Positions 1 through 12,300 of a stretch of DNA of 64,000 nucleotides are shown in pieces. Below the pieces are notes generated by a model. That model was not told where the DNA came from. It worked only from the letters and a program-made list of their open reading frames with translations, and made no database searches. Position 1 is the first letter of the stretch. Each line of letters opens with the position of its first letter. The stretch is taken from contig WHUZ01000009.1 of the NCBI GenBank assembly GCA_015179045.1, forward strand, positions 186,001-250,000, written 5' to 3'. The stretch is from Kalaharituber pfeilii. Taxonomy: Eukaryota > Ascomycota > Pezizomycetes > Pezizales > Pezizaceae. Made by a program: the position numbers and the translations under genes.

Positions 1-2564
1 TGGTTGAGAAGTGGAGTTCTTCGGAGACGCGCCCGCCCAGGGTCATAGCCATGCGGTCCATGAGCTGGGCCATGCTCATGAGGTAGGTGTCGGAGGATGG
101 AAGGTATTGAGCATATCCCAGTGCGCCTTGACCGCGGGGGATGATAGAGACCTTGAGCAGCGGATCTGCGAACTTGAGGAACCACCCACAGATTGCGTGA
201 CCGGCCTCGTGGTATGCAACGGTACGTTTCTCCTCCGGAGACAGCACAAGGGATTTCCTTTCTAGACCGCCAATCACCCTCTCAATCGCCTGCTCAAAAT
301 GCGGCATAGTAACCTTGTCGGCCTTGTTTCGCGCACCAATTAGCGCCGCCTCATTGACGCAGTTGGCAATGTCAGCGCCAGAAAAACCTGGAGTAAGAGC
401 GGCAAGGCGACCAGCAAGGAAGTCGAGGTCTTCGTCTGTGACGATCTTCTTCAGGTGGACGAGGAAGATTTGTTTGCGGCCTTCCATGGTAGGACGGTCG
501 ATGGTAATATGTCGGTCAAAGCGACCTGGTCTCATGAGGGCTTTGTCGAGGACATCAGGTCTGTTGGTACCGGCGAGGACGACAACTTGCTCAGTTGTAT
601 TGAAACCTGATAGACCAGTGAGCACAAATAATACCACCCCAATTGGGGACGGATAACAAACCATCCATCTCTGTAAGAAGCTGATTAAGAGTGCTTTCTC
701 GCTCATCATTGCCTCCTGTAAAATTGCCCTTCGCGCGCGATTTACCAATAGCATCAATTTCATCAACAAAGATAATACAAGGTGCATTCTTCCTGGCTTT
801 TGCAAATAAATCTCTCACTCTACTTGGTCCCACGCCAACAAACATTTCGACGAACTCCGAACCAGACACACTGAAGAATGGCACATCGGCCTCTCCTGCA
901 GTGGCCTTTGCTAACAAAGTCTTACCAGTTCCAGGCGGTCCAGACAAAATTGCGCCGCGAGGGATCTTTGCTCCAAGTTTCTGATAAATATCCGGTGTCT
1001 TCAAGAATGAAACAAATTCCATGATCTCTTGTTTGGCTTCGTCCATGCCGGCAACGTCCTTGAATTTGGTTTTGATATCCGTCTCATGGTTAAACATTCT
1101 AGCCCGTGACTTGCCTATACCGAAGATCCCGGATTGTCCAGCGCCAGCAGAAGCCCGTCTTGAGAACCATAAAATGGAACCAATCACTAGTAGGGTAGGC
1201 ACGAATGATATCAGAGTACCTGTCCATGAAATCTCGTCACGGTACGCAACAGGAATACGCTCATGACTCGGGATACCAAGCTCTCGCTGAACTTCATCCA
1301 GCTTACGCTCGAAGGAATCCACTGATCCAATACTAAAATAGAATGCGCCTTGAGTATTTTCCAAAGGTGCATCAGGATACATCTGTGCTGCAGCGCCACG
1401 GTGAAGGGTTACTCTGACTCTACTTCCATTAACCACTGTTAACTTCTCAACGAGGCCCTTCTCTAGGAACGCAGTCTGGAACTCTTGCCAAGTAATCTCC
1501 CTGCTGCCATCGCCAGGAGCAAACGCTCTCCACATGAGATAAGTTACCAGCGCTGAAGCAATCAATGAGCCAAGGTCGACCCTGACCTCCTTGACGTTCT
1601 GATTGTTTTCTCCCTTCTTCCCGGATGCTCCTCCACCGGTAGTTCCAAATCCAAATTTGAAGCCACCCAGCGGGCCAAACGGTGTTCCTGGGAACACTTC
1701 ATCCCTTTTTTTCTGCCTATTGATTATATCATCCCGCATTTTCTGCTCTGGTGTAATCGGCACAACCTGTAGGAAGATCTCCATACCCTTCGGCAGCAGA
1801 GTCTCTCTTAGCCCTGGCATTCGCTCAAGAATATCTGGGTGTCGTTCCAACAGTTTGTGCACGCTTGACAATTTCACATAAGCACCGCCATCATAGGGCA
1901 TAAACTTGAGAAGAATTTCTCCATCGTCGTAATTCCCCTTAGGACGACCTTCAACACCTTGGTTTGCTAGTTGCTTCTGTAAAGCCCGAATTGCCTGGAT
2001 ATCGTGGCGGAGAGTGCAATACTTGTCATACCACTTTCTGGCTTGCCGAAGTTCATTCTTATCAAACAAGTCTAGTAGCTTGTCTCTTTGCTGAGTCGTA
2101 AGCCCATTCCAGAACTGATCACCCAATTTTATAATGACCTCTCCTTCAGCACCCGTGGCTACAGGCTTGAAAAAGTTCAATATTAATGTAGTATACACAA
2201 TTCCTAGGTCCTTTACTCCTAAAGTTTCCAGCTCCGCCAATGTTGGCCTATTCGGCTGAAATAATGTCTCCGGGTTGTGCTTCCGGAAGCCGCTACCCCA
2301 TGGTGCATTTGGAGGAACGATCGAAGCATAACCTCGAGTGAGGAGAGTCGGGGTAATGGAATTGACACCGCTGACGGAATTTGGGAAGTTACACGATGCG
2401 GCGCTATTGAGCGCGGCGACGAGGCGGGGTATTCTTGACGAGGGAGGGGCAGTGGAAAAGTTGTTGCGGGATATCAGCTGCCGCTGCGTCCTTGCGGAGG
2501 CTCGGCGGAGCAAAATGGACGAGTGCCTTGCGAGCACCTGCGACCGCTGTGCGAGCGACAGCAT
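1..2564 (-). CDS. mitochondrial m-AAA protease (Afg3/Yta12 type), 3' end cut by window
   Basis: ATP-dependent zinc metalloprotease of the mitochondrial inner membrane, facing the matrix, which degrades and processes membrane proteins. The chosen ATG (2564-2562) opens a basic, Ser/Arg-rich leader that looks like a mitochondrial presequence; an upstream in-frame extension lacks such features. Seen in order: two membrane segments (about residues 331-350 and 446-467) flanking a FtsH-ext-like domain, Walker A GPPGTGKT (about 542-549), Walker B IIFVDEID (about 597-604). A 55-bp intron at 607-661 restores MDG/FNTTEQ. The second exon carries the second region of homology with the arginine-finger segment RPGRFDR and the zinc site HEAGH. 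The remaining C-terminal protease part lies beyond base 1. Afg3 and Yta12 are paralogues and I cannot say which this is. Function comes from the family; motifs are seen directly. Confidence 0.95.
607..661 (-). other. intron in the m-AAA protease gene
   Basis: 55-bp intron with a GTTTGT donor and a TATCAG acceptor on the minus strand. Removing it joins Asp-Gly of the AAA module to FNTTEQVVV in frame; without it the reading frame stops after about 20 unrelated residues. Confidence 0.9.
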
Positions 2565-3212
2565 GGTCCAGCTGGAAGAAGGTCTTGCGGGTGTGTAGGG
2601 TCTGTTGGTGGTGGGGAGCGAGAAGACCCAATTGATTGGCGGGGGGGTGGGGGGCTCTGCTTCTGTTCGTGTCTGGGAATGCCTGTAAAGTGGGATGAGC
2701 TGCATATTGAAGATGTAATCGGCCCACGAGGCGTCTTAGTCAGCTGGCAGCCGAGTCGTGCCGTCGCCCCGCTGGTAGCTGGGGGGATCTGCATAAGAAA
2801 CAGTCTCATGAATCATTATGTACAGTCTAGAACATGTCCTTGGCTAAAGGCAGATTGATAATAATACCAATACATCTAGTCTGGACGCATAACCCCTCCG
2901 TAGGGACAATACATCCAACACCGTGGCCAGAATCCACTTGCTCCACTCTCCATGCTCGTAGCGCCCTCCAAACAAGTGTTTATCCATTGATTTCTGGCTA
3001 TGTAACAAGTGACTGTCAATTGGACATGTATGCGGAATCCAAGTAGAATGCCATAATATGAAGAAACTTATAAAACACAAGGGACATACTATTACATACA
3101 CGCACCACAGACAAAGAAGAAAAGGCCTGCCAAAAAACGCCCATACTCGACATGAACTGAAACGATGTTCCGTTAATCCCATTGTTTTCTTTTGCTTTTG
3201 GCCGTTCATATA
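2565..3212. other. intergenic, m-AAA protease 5' side and RLP24 3' side
   Basis: Both flanking genes point left, so this holds the promoter of the protease gene and the 3' UTR of RLP24. Short open frames on both strands show no recognisable protein. I see no RNA gene. Confidence 0.6.
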
Positions 3213-3982
3213 TTAATCCATATCCATCCTGTCCGCGGCAGCCGCCTTCGCCCTCTTCGCTGGCACCTTCAGCTTGACCTTCTCCTTCTGAATCTCCTCT
3301 TCCTCCGACACCTCGACCTCTTCGACACTTTCCACATCCATGCTCTCGAACTCCTCCGCAACCTTCTCCATCGCCTTCTTCCTGTCTCTCTCGTAAGCCA
3401 ATAACAGGTGTTGATTCTCCTCCACGAGCTTTCTGTCGGCCTCTTTCTGCCTTTGCTTGTTGCCTGCCATCCTGTTCTTGTAGAACACCCTCTCGCGGCG
3501 GCGCCGAATCTCCTCGACTCTCTGCATGGCAGTGAGTGTCTTTGCCACCAGGTCGCGAGAATACCGAGTTGGGACATGGCGACGAGCAGCGAAGGTGAGA
3601 GTAGTGTCGACAATCATTTCCTTGCCAGCTGCTTTGCGGAAGGCTTTTGTCCATTTGAGCTTCCGGGGATTGCCTAGAGAAGCAGAAGTTAGCCTGAGCA
3701 GTGGGATTGAGCCTCAGATAATCCGTACGCTTCATCTTGAAGTTCTTATGGCACTTGCTCCTGCAGAACCTGAACTCTTTCGCATCATTGCGCACCTATT
3801 GCAATCAGCAAAGCCAGCTCTACCAAAAGGGCGGCTATTGACTACTCACAAATACAATCCCCTTCGAAGGATATATGGGGTGCGAGCACATGAAACAGTT
3901 GTAGACCCTTTACACAATCCTCAGTCAGCAATGTTATAGAGAGATCGAGGACCAAAATCCATCGCCAAGTTCTTTACCTCAT
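3213..3982 (-). CDS. RLP24: ribosome biogenesis protein Rlp24 (L24e-like)
   Basis: Nucleolar pre-60S assembly factor that holds the place of ribosomal protein L24 and recruits the AAA ATPase Drg1 (family knowledge). Four exons give a 196-aa protein: 3978-3982, 3850-3907, 3729-3795, 3213-3673, with introns of 70, 54 and 55 bp. The first coding exon is 5 nt (ATG plus AG), followed by GTAAAG. The spliced protein starts [12 protein letters not shown]. The zinc-ribbon cysteines are C6, C9, C32 and C36, followed by [13 protein letters not shown], the signature of the L24e/Rlp24 family. The long charged C-terminal tail beyond the L24e core separates Rlp24 from ribosomal L24 itself. The summed exons are divisible by three. 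Divergent from PAM18 across about 395 bp. Confidence 0.94.
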
Positions 3983-4377
3983 TGTTTTCTACTATGTTCA
4001 AAAAAGTCTTGGAACGTGAAGAAAATGTCGTCGCTTCTTCGTACTCTCTGGTCCGTTAACAGTGGGAAGCTGGATTAACTTTCAACAGATCGCTGCTGGA
4101 ATTTTTCCCTTATTGTGAGTGCCAAGATTTCAGGTTCAATCAAAGGGAGCTACCATGCACTCTTACTCACATGTTGGTTGCAAGTTGATGCTGAATCAGC
4201 CGCGCTTCTACAGATGGCATCGAAATCCATGCCAAGTCTCAAGTTTCCTGCCGCAGTAGCTTGCAAACATCTGGGTAGGATTCCCCCACCAGCTGCATCT
4301 GATATATTGATCGTCGCATACACCACATCACCGACACACCTTACAAAGCTCCTCTATTATCCACCATCGCTGGTACC
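3983..4377. promoter_or_regulatory. divergent promoter between RLP24 and PAM18
   Basis: A 395-bp region from which RLP24 reads left and PAM18 reads right. It must carry both core promoters and 5' UTRs. No specific motif was assigned. Confidence 0.6.
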
Positions 4378-4767
4378 ATGTCGACGCCCATCCTCATCGG
4401 TTGCGGTATGTTCCTCGCCTCTCCTTCCTCAAGCTCATTTTCTCCCACTGACATCACATCACCAACCACAGGTATCGCTGCCGCTGCGTACGCATCCCGT
4501 CTTGGGCTGCGCGCTCTCTCCCGTTACCGGGCCAGCGCCGGTGCAATCTCGCCCTCTGGCAAGGCCTACTACAAGGGCGGCTTCGAGCCCAAAATGAACC
4601 GGCGCGAAGCCGCACTCATCCTACACTTGTCTGAGCGGAATCTAAATAAGAATATGATTCGAAAACATCATCGACAACTGATGTTGTTGAATCATCCGGA
4701 CCGAGGAGGAAGCCCGTATTTGGCGAGTAAGATTAATGAGGCGAAGGAGTTTTTGGAAAAGTTATAA
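4378..4767 (+). CDS. PAM18: mitochondrial import motor J-protein Pam18/Tim14
   Basis: Inner-membrane J-domain protein that stimulates mtHsp70 in the presequence translocase-associated motor (TIM23-PAM). Two exons, 4378-4405 and 4472-4767, separated by a 66-bp intron (GTATGT to ACCACAG), give 107 aa. Residues 5-20 form the membrane segment. The family signature follows: [19 protein letters not shown], then the J-domain with HPD at residues 84-86 ([19 protein letters not shown]). The N-terminal intermembrane-space part is very short, as usual in filamentous fungi. The start is the only ATG ahead of the membrane segment, and the first exon ends in phase 1. Confidence 0.95.
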   Translation: MSTPILIGCGMFLASPSSSSFSPTDITSPTTGIAAAAYASRLGLRALSRYRASAGAISPSGKAYYKGGFEPKMNRREAALILHLSERNLNKNMIRKHHRQLMLLNHPDRGGSPYLASKINEAKEFLEKL

Positions 4768-5126
4768 TCTTGAAGCTGGGAAAAGGAATGGTTTTCGCGG
4801 AATGACGGAGTTCAGCTCAAAAGCTCGGAAAAGTCAAGCGGGGAATTCACTGTAAATGCTATTTTATTCGATTTGGGAAGGACGAGTCCGTGTATGCCTA
4901 CGACATATAATCATCTTGGTGCAGTTGGCGGCTACTTTAGAAGGCGTTCTTGTGTTCTACTAGATCCTTTGTGGTTGGTCCTTGACTTGCTCACATGCTG
5001 TGTTCTCTAACTCTTCATAGATTGCATGGTTGGCGTGTTAATTTATTTCCTTGCTAAAATGGATATCCTTCTCTCCTCTTCACAGAACATAGCATCACCC
5101 GGTGGTTCTCTTTTCATACATCCAGC
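4768..5126. other. convergent 3' intergenic region
   Basis: Tail-to-tail spacer between PAM18 (+) and the alpha/beta hydrolase (-). It holds both 3' UTRs. Nothing else was recognised. Confidence 0.6.
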
Positions 5127-6702
5127 TCAGCTGGTCTTCCTATCCAGGGCACTTTCTGCCTGCATGAACTGTGTTTCCAGCAAGCTGTTATATTCCTTTT
5201 CTGCTTCCCAATGCACTACATGCCCCGCACCCTCAAATATCTTTAACCTCGCCCGCTCCGATTCTCCTGCCGAATTAATCCCCGCCACAATTTCCTCACT
5301 ATGGCTGTGCTCGATCATTCTATCCTTCGTCCCCGTGAGTACCAGAACAGGTAGTGGTACTCCTCCGTCACCACCCACAAACCCTCCAATCTTCTGCAAC
5401 CTCTCACTCGATACATCGTGCCCAGAAGCCGCAAGCCCCTGAAGCAAATACGCAATCCATACCGGCCGCTTCAAATTCGCGGCCCGCCAAAGTTCCTCTG
5501 CAACAAATCGGTCGGCGTTGGTAGGGAACTCGCCAAGATCATCGGGGGCCTCAAGCCATTCTTTAGAGAAGAGGGCGGCTTGGACGTATCGGAGGCGCAT
5601 TTCTTCAGGCTTCGGAAGAAACATGGTGATACGGTTGACGAGTTGTTGATACCATGGCTGACGAAACACTGTTAAACATATTCATACAATTCAGAAGTGT
5701 TAGGAGGGTACCAGTGATGATTTGAGCGATGCTGCAGTCGACTGTAAGGTTAGGGAAGCAATGAGGTGTGGTGCGAGCAGGGTCTAATGATATATCAATG
5801 CCAGTTAGAGCATGGATTCAAAGTTGAGGGTAACGGGAACTGATCGGTAGGAATGTACAAATTCCATAGCAATCATTCCTATAGAATGTCAATTCATTAT
5901 AAACATCCTCATAGGAAATAGAGTTATTATATCCTACCGCCCATACTAACACCAATCAGATGAACACTCCTGTTTTTGGCCCAGCCAATATCTTCCAGAA
6001 GCTCAAGGAGATCACGTGCCATCTCCGACGTCGAGTACCTGAGAAATGGTTTATCACTATCTCCAACCCCTGTTCATATATCACTCCCATTGTTTAGTAA
6101 TATGTATCAAGACAATAACATCTTGACGTATCGACAACTTATGGAGATGAGTAGCACCTCGATTATCAAAAACCAGAGACGAAAATTTGTCTCCTCGCTC
6201 CACACCACTACATTCGTCAGGTTTAGCCCGGCGGGCCTTTTTTCCGCAAATGTAACTAATCTTCAATCCTAATGGGAACGTACAAGTATTTGCTCTGTAT
6301 GTAATTTTGATTCATTAGATACTTGATCGAAGGGGGCATAAGAGGGTGTCGTATGGCGCTGTACACTCACCTGCCGATGCCATGCAATCTTTGGAGCATT
6401 CAGTCCCATAATCCACTACAGAGTAGCAAGGTAGAGTGTCAGTCAAGAATAGTGTCACATGCAAGGGCCATGCATGTCCCCAAGAACGAGAACGAGAACG
6501 AATATCTCAATGAAGCCATAGGTATTACAAGCACACATACCACTAGGTGAATGCCTCCCTTCCCATAGATCTGATAGGCAACATTAAATGGACCCCCGCG
6601 GGACTTCGCAACCGTTACAGTCCCCTTCTTGTCAGGCTCGGGCAGGGAAATGACTGTGGAGAAGGCAGGATGCGCCCGAATTTCAGCGAGTGGAAGAGTC
6701 AT
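5127..6702 (-). CDS. alpha/beta hydrolase, eight exons with two microexons
   Basis: Probable serine hydrolase of the alpha/beta fold; substrate unknown. Exons (minus): 6541-6702, 6371-6415, 6284-6294 (11 nt), 6158-6207, 5938-6069, 5859-5878 (20 nt), 5712-5783, 5127-5657; total 1023 nt, 340 aa. All junctions are GT-AG and in frame. Without the 11-nt exon the conserved stretch after WHRQ cannot be joined; with it the protein reads WHRQSKYFGVERGDKF. Catalytic residues seen: nucleophile Ser131 in GVSMGG, Asp276 in TGTKDRMIE and His310 in EGAGHVVHW. The N-terminus MTLPLAEIRAHPAFS and the KSRGGPF segment match a fungal-specific hydrolase subfamily I know from memory. The gene looks intact; the acceptor at 5658-5659 (CGTCAG) is preferred because the alternative at 5669 breaks the frame. 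Confidence 0.88.
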
Positions 6703-8675
6703 CTTTTCCCTGGATCTGTGAGAATCCTTGGCTTCTGAAGCAGATATGTAAGTGCGGATGATAGAGAGAGCCGAAGGGGTATCTGTTTCTTGTCTGGGGA
6801 AAATGAGACAACTTGTAACGGCAGGTTATTAAGAAAGTAATAGAACAGGTTCCTGGATGATATGTGTGAGAGTCTGTGTTTAGCTCCTTCAATTCAAATA
6901 TTGCTTTTTGTCGCAGATCGTTAACATGCCACGCAGCTGTGTAAAGGTGCCTTTTTGGAGCAGAGTCAATCTCAGTAATGATCCCAGTCTTCCAGATGGC
7001 TCTGCTCTAGCTAGCAAGAAATTGAGCTAAGTATACACGTAAACAAAAAAACTCAAGTAAGTAAAGCAGTTCTAACAAAGGTTATCCACGAGACAAGCTC
7101 TGGCATTGACATCTGCTAGAGTATCTTTCCAACTGACCTATACTAGTAGATAGATCCACTGCTCCACTACTCAACCACGCAATTGCTATGTAGAAGAACA
7201 GTTACTTGTAAAAGAACGAAATCAAAAGTTCGAAAGTCTGCTCTCTTGTGATATACAAAACCTATGTGAATAGTAGTAACCTTTAAATGTGCTCGGTTTT
7301 ACTGTTAACACGATTGAGTCGAGGGTGCATGTGTGGGGATCGACAGGTTAATTTCTGACGAAGAACCTAAAATTCCATCCACATCCTGCATACTTGCTGT
7401 ACCGCGAGACACTCCCGTGCCCGTAGGGTATTCGAGTGTAGATGTGAGCTCTTCTCCCCCAGTAACCAGGAGGCCGTGCCAATTTTTAGAGCTCATTGAT
7501 TTACTATTTGATCAAAGTAAGGAAACAGGCTTGCTGGGATTCCTCAAGTTGGCCCCTACATACTTTGGTCCTTTTCGACAATGGTAACACAGTAATGATG
7601 TTGGTAATGCTTGCTTAGCAAGCCCAAGCAATACATGCAACAAGGATTAACAAAGTAATATATACTTGTTTACTGTGAGCAAACTCTCATCTTCTCCATA
7701 TTTGTATAGTATATAGATAACGAACACCGGCCTCTCTATAATACAGGCTTTGCAATCATGATCAAGAGATATTGCAGTACTAGTGAGAATTGATATCGCC
7801 CTACATGTTCCGTTGCGAGGAAATCCATCCGAACCCTAGCATGCCCAACTTGGTTAGTCTCATCCCGCAATTTGTTTGCACATTGCCATCTTGGTTGGTC
7901 CTCACCATTAAGTTCTCGCCTATGAAGGCGACAAAGATTACGGATCAAGTGGATGGCCCCCTGTGAGGAAACCAACTCTCACCAAGGCGCAATATATGGC
8001 TGCCACAGCGGCCATGTGCGTCCATGCATTTAAATCCAGCTGCAGATGCAGCAAGAGACTCCACGCGGCTGAGGTAAAAGGACTCTAGCATCCTCACCTT
8101 GACCACCCCCAAAGAGCCTGGCGGCAATTAGAGGTGCTGCAAGTTTCGATTCAAGTAAAATGACTGTTGACTCATTGTGACGGCGATCGGTTATAGGGGG
8201 AAGCACGCAGAGGAAGCGGTGCTGGGTCCGAGTCTCCGAGAATCATATCATAAGGTACACCACGGTGCAGGGCATGGAATTAGTAACTTCTTTGTACTCT
8301 GGCAAGCAAGCATCATCATATTGCAGGTTGGTGAAGCTGGGCCACAAAGGGTATCGTGGGGGGGGGGGGGCGGTGGGGGGTCGGGTCGAGGGGCTCTCAG
8401 CTACTGTACATGACAGAGTGCCTACACCGGGCAAACTCGCGCAGCAGGCATGCTAACTTCGGGTTACCGGACGATTATTTGGCCGCCAATATGTGTGCTG
8501 CGGTCCTGGCTACATCGCATGCGAGGGCCAGTGGCTCAGAACGCTGCATACAAGTATCCACCACGCCCGAGCATCCCTCCGAGAGGTTGCCCTCTTGGCC
8601 CAGCAAGGCCGTGCGGGCCAACCGTCCCTCCGCGCCCGCAGCCAGCGGTGCGCCCCCGACATACCACATGTAGTA

Positions 8676-8708
8676 CCGCCCCGCCGCCCCGCCGCCCCGC
8701 CGCCCCGC
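8676..8708. repeat. GC-rich short tandem repeat (CCCCGCCG-like)
   Basis: About four copies of an 8-bp unit in the GC island upstream of the first zinc-cluster factor. Read directly. Confidence 0.8.
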
Positions 8709-9133
8709 CCAGCGGCTCCGGCCTGGCTCGCATCGGGCTGCCGACACAGCAAGGACGACAGCATTGCCTATGCATGCGGCCTGCCCCCGCATCGCGCCGC
8801 CGGGGACCGCGCTGGCCGTTAGCCATGCGCTGCATGCAACTATGTATCATAGGTCAGCGGGCCCCGCCTGCTGCTTGCGGCCCCACAGCCCAACTAAGCA
8901 AGGGCCTGGCGGGTCTGGCCAAGACGTGCAACCTGGCTTAGGGCGTAGGACTGCGCGGCCCGGGTGTTTCTCTCACAAGGCGCCTCACCGGATTGCAGCT
9001 TTCAATTGCTCCAACACAGGAATCCGTCTTATAAATCATCGTCATTTCACACCCCACTAGCTTACAATTCGTGTAGCAAGCAGAGGGTTACCAGAACCCT
9101 ATATCCGACCTTCTCCATAGTCACCACCCCTCT

Positions 9134-9160
9134 CCCCCCACCCCCCACCCCCCACCTCCC
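9134..9160 (-). promoter_or_regulatory. C-rich tract, potential G-quadruplex on the minus strand
   Basis: Three runs of six C separated by single A, then CCTCCC. The complementary strand therefore has four G-runs with one-base loops. It lies about 170 bp before the start codon at 9332, in the promoter or 5' UTR. Regulatory role is inference. Confidence 0.45.
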
Positions 9161-9331
9161 TTTCTCTCACGACTCAGGAGAAGTGATTAAAAATAGGAAA
9201 ACAAATCTCTCCGTTGCCGTCCCCGTTTCTGTTTCGAGTTTCCCATACCTCCGGTTTACCGGTTGTGCAGGCTCGCGCGCCCGCTTGAAGGAAAACGCTC
9301 TTGACCATCCTTTGCAACTGTATCTACACTT

Positions 9332-12300
9332 ATGGCATCTCAGATTGAATTCACGCCCTCTCCGACGCAGACGGCGCAGAGTCGTAGCACTCCTCCCCAG
9401 GGTTATATGAATGGGGCTGGTGAAGGACATACGATACCAGCAGTATTGTTTCATCCTGGCCAACAGTCTGCTTCATCCGAGGATGGACAGGATCCAAAGC
9501 GCCGGAGGATTGCAAGGGCCTGCGACATGTGCAGGAAGAAGAAAGTAGGTCTATGTCTGCGGATTGTCCGCATTAGGTTCGATAACGCTTCTTAAGAATT
9601 GCTAATTATCAGTCATGATAACAGATAAAGTGCGATGGCAAACTACCGTCTTGTACACATTGTGCAAACTATAACACAGAGTGTGTATTTACTTTGGTGG
9701 AGAAGAAGCGAAATCCTCCAAAAGGGTTAGAGAAACTAGTCTTGATCATATCTAAGGTGGAAGAGGGCTGACACTTTGTGTGGTATACGCAGGGCAAAGT
9801 ACATCGAGGGCTTAGAAAACCGGTTAGGCAGGATGGAATCACTATTAAAGTTATCTGGCCTGCTACCGGAAGACCCCGATGGAAAGACCGACTTGGGTGA
9901 TTTGGAAAGACGACTTACTGAACAGCAGCAATGCGTTCGGCAAGCTGGAGGTTCTATATCGACCCCCATTGGGCGGTCATCGTCAGAGTCAATACGTGCA
10001 ACGACTCCTGGATCATCTTCGTTACATAGCTCATCAGGCTCTCCATCAAAGGGTAAAGAAGAGGAAGAGGAAGTCGAGAATTTGTCAGATATGATGTGCT
10101 CGCTTGTCACGAATAATTGTGGAGAGACTCGCTTTATAGGTGCGCGACGCTGCTGCCGGGTTTCATGAGTTCGGCATATCAAGCCCTGACTCAATGACTG
10201 ATCAAATGAATCTCTAAGGCTCGTCTTCGGGATTTTCGATATTTAGCCCCAAGGGTATTCAGTGGGTCAATGAAAAAACGGGGGATACGAGTTTCCAAGA
10301 CATGATCATGAATACAGCTGCCCAAGACCATAATAAATTTTTTCCAGCGAAGAATGGAATTTTTGGGCCGTTATTCGAAAATAAAAGACGAAATCCCTTG
10401 CCCCCGAAGCGCCCTGCACAAGCCTTAATAATGGGTAGCTATTCGTAGCCCTCATACTTATGAGACATTGAAGCTAACTTTAAACCTCAATTAGATTTCT
10501 TTGTGAATTTCAACAATCTATTCCCATTATTCCATAGACCTACTTTTGAGTACCTATTTGAAAGGAATTATTCGGACAACCCACCAACGGATTCAGGATG
10601 GTATGCGGCTTTTAACATGGTGCTTGCAATAGCTTGTCGACTTCGTATTTCTCACCCAGGCCCTGCTGATAATGAGATAGCACCATGGGTTGGTGTTGAG
10701 CGGTCATGGCTATACTTTCAAAATGCTGCAGGTGTTTTGACTGAACTCCTTTTAAGAAATAGCGATCTCATGACAATTCAAGCAATCCTTGCAATGGTAA
10801 ACTCTGACATTCACACTTGTTGGTCATAGATTGTTCTAACTTTGGCAACAGTCACTTTTCATGCAAGGGACAGCTAACCCTCAGCCTTCATATTTTCTTC
10901 TTGCTGCTGCTGTCCGACTCTCTAATAGCATCGGCATGCATCGCCGCGGTAATTGGTTTGGTCTTAACCCTGTTGAAGTCGAGCAGCGCAGGCGTGTGTT
11001 CTGGATCATGTATCTGCTGGATAAAGAACTTGCTTTACGCTCTGGTCGACCGGGAGCTATCAACGACGATGATATTAATGTTGACCTTCCAGAGGAGGAT
11101 CCTGCAGATGGCGTCGGAAATATTCCTCTTCAAGGAGGAAAAACCAAAGTCAACCTGTTCCGCCTACTGGCACAATTCTCTCAAATTGAAGGCAAGGTTT
11201 ACATGCAACTTTACTCGGCGAAAGCCTCACGTCAGTCCGACCAGGAGCTTCTCAACACTATTGGCGATTTGGATCAAGAACTGGAAAAGTGGAAGGAGTC
11301 TGTCCCACTGGACATCAGGCCGGAGCACGAAATTAAAATGGACCAGGGTCCACTGGTGCTACATGTGGTTATGCTACATTTTGCCTATTATAACTGTTTG
11401 ACGACGATACATAGAATGTCCATACACCATGGATATTGGACCAGTAGATTATCCAATTACGCTATTGCGGGCCTAAGCGCAAGGCCACTAAACCCTAGGG
11501 TTTTTTCAAGCGCAGCATTATGTGTTTCCGCCGCACGTGCATCCATCCACTTGATCAAATATATTAATGATAAAGACTGTCCCTGCATCTGGTACTACTC
11601 CCGTTAAGAGTCCTTTAAGAATCAAAAATTAACCTTGAGATTTTAGGTTAATTATGTATTACCCAGTCTCCGCACTTGTTACTCTTTTTGCAAATATCCT
11701 TCAAAATCCGTTGGACCCTCGCGCCCGCGCTGACTTGCGCCTAATGCATGCTGTCTGTGACTTTTTACTCGCGATTCGTGAAGAGGACGAAAATGGAAGT
11801 GTAAGCCGCATGTTGGCTGTGTGTGAAGAATTTGATCGTATAGCCAAGGTAGTACTGGATAAGGCAGAAAAGGAATCACATTCAAGAAGGAAGAGAAAGC
11901 ATACTGCCGATCAGGATGTAGAGAGTGAAGAAGTACGAGCACCGTTGCCAGTTGGTGTCACAATTGCGAGTGACGCGGATCCAAATTTCTTCCGCAGGAG
12001 TACCGCGGCCGCAACAAATGGTACCGACACAAATGCAATCACAGCCACAGCCAAAACGGCATCGACACCTTCGTTCACTCCTATCTCCAGTGCTCCTAGC
12101 ACCAACGGGGTTGACTCGATGCATCAACAGCCACAGCATCAGGACAGTCCTATGTCTGGACTGGATCAGTCGTCGAATTTTGATGCATTTTCGCCTTCGC
12201 CCAGCTTCCAGTGGCTTGGAGATGCACCGTCGCCGATATTACAGACACCTAGGTTCACCTTCCCTACTTCGAATCAACAAATGACTGAACTCTCGCCGAT

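Larger units (their letters stand above)
6703..9331. other. divergent intergenic region with GC-rich island
   Basis: Promoter side of both the hydrolase (-) and the zinc-cluster factor (+). 6703-8300 is AT-leaning with no recognisable gene. 8340-8960 is strongly GC-rich, contains a 13-G run (8358-8370) and a CCCCGCCG-type repeat (about 8676-8708). Open frames on all strands in the island are a by-product of high GC and overlap each other. A C-rich tract lies at 9134-9160. Confidence 0.6.

Noticed and set aside
5658..5712. Suspected frameshift in the alpha/beta hydrolase
   Set aside because: Using the CGTCAG acceptor at 5658-5659 joins SSL to PWYQQLVNRI in frame and gives the expected spacing; no frameshift is needed.
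8450..8941. 163-codon plus-strand frame and several minus-strand frames
   Set aside because: Same GC-island artefact; repetitive and mutually overlapping.
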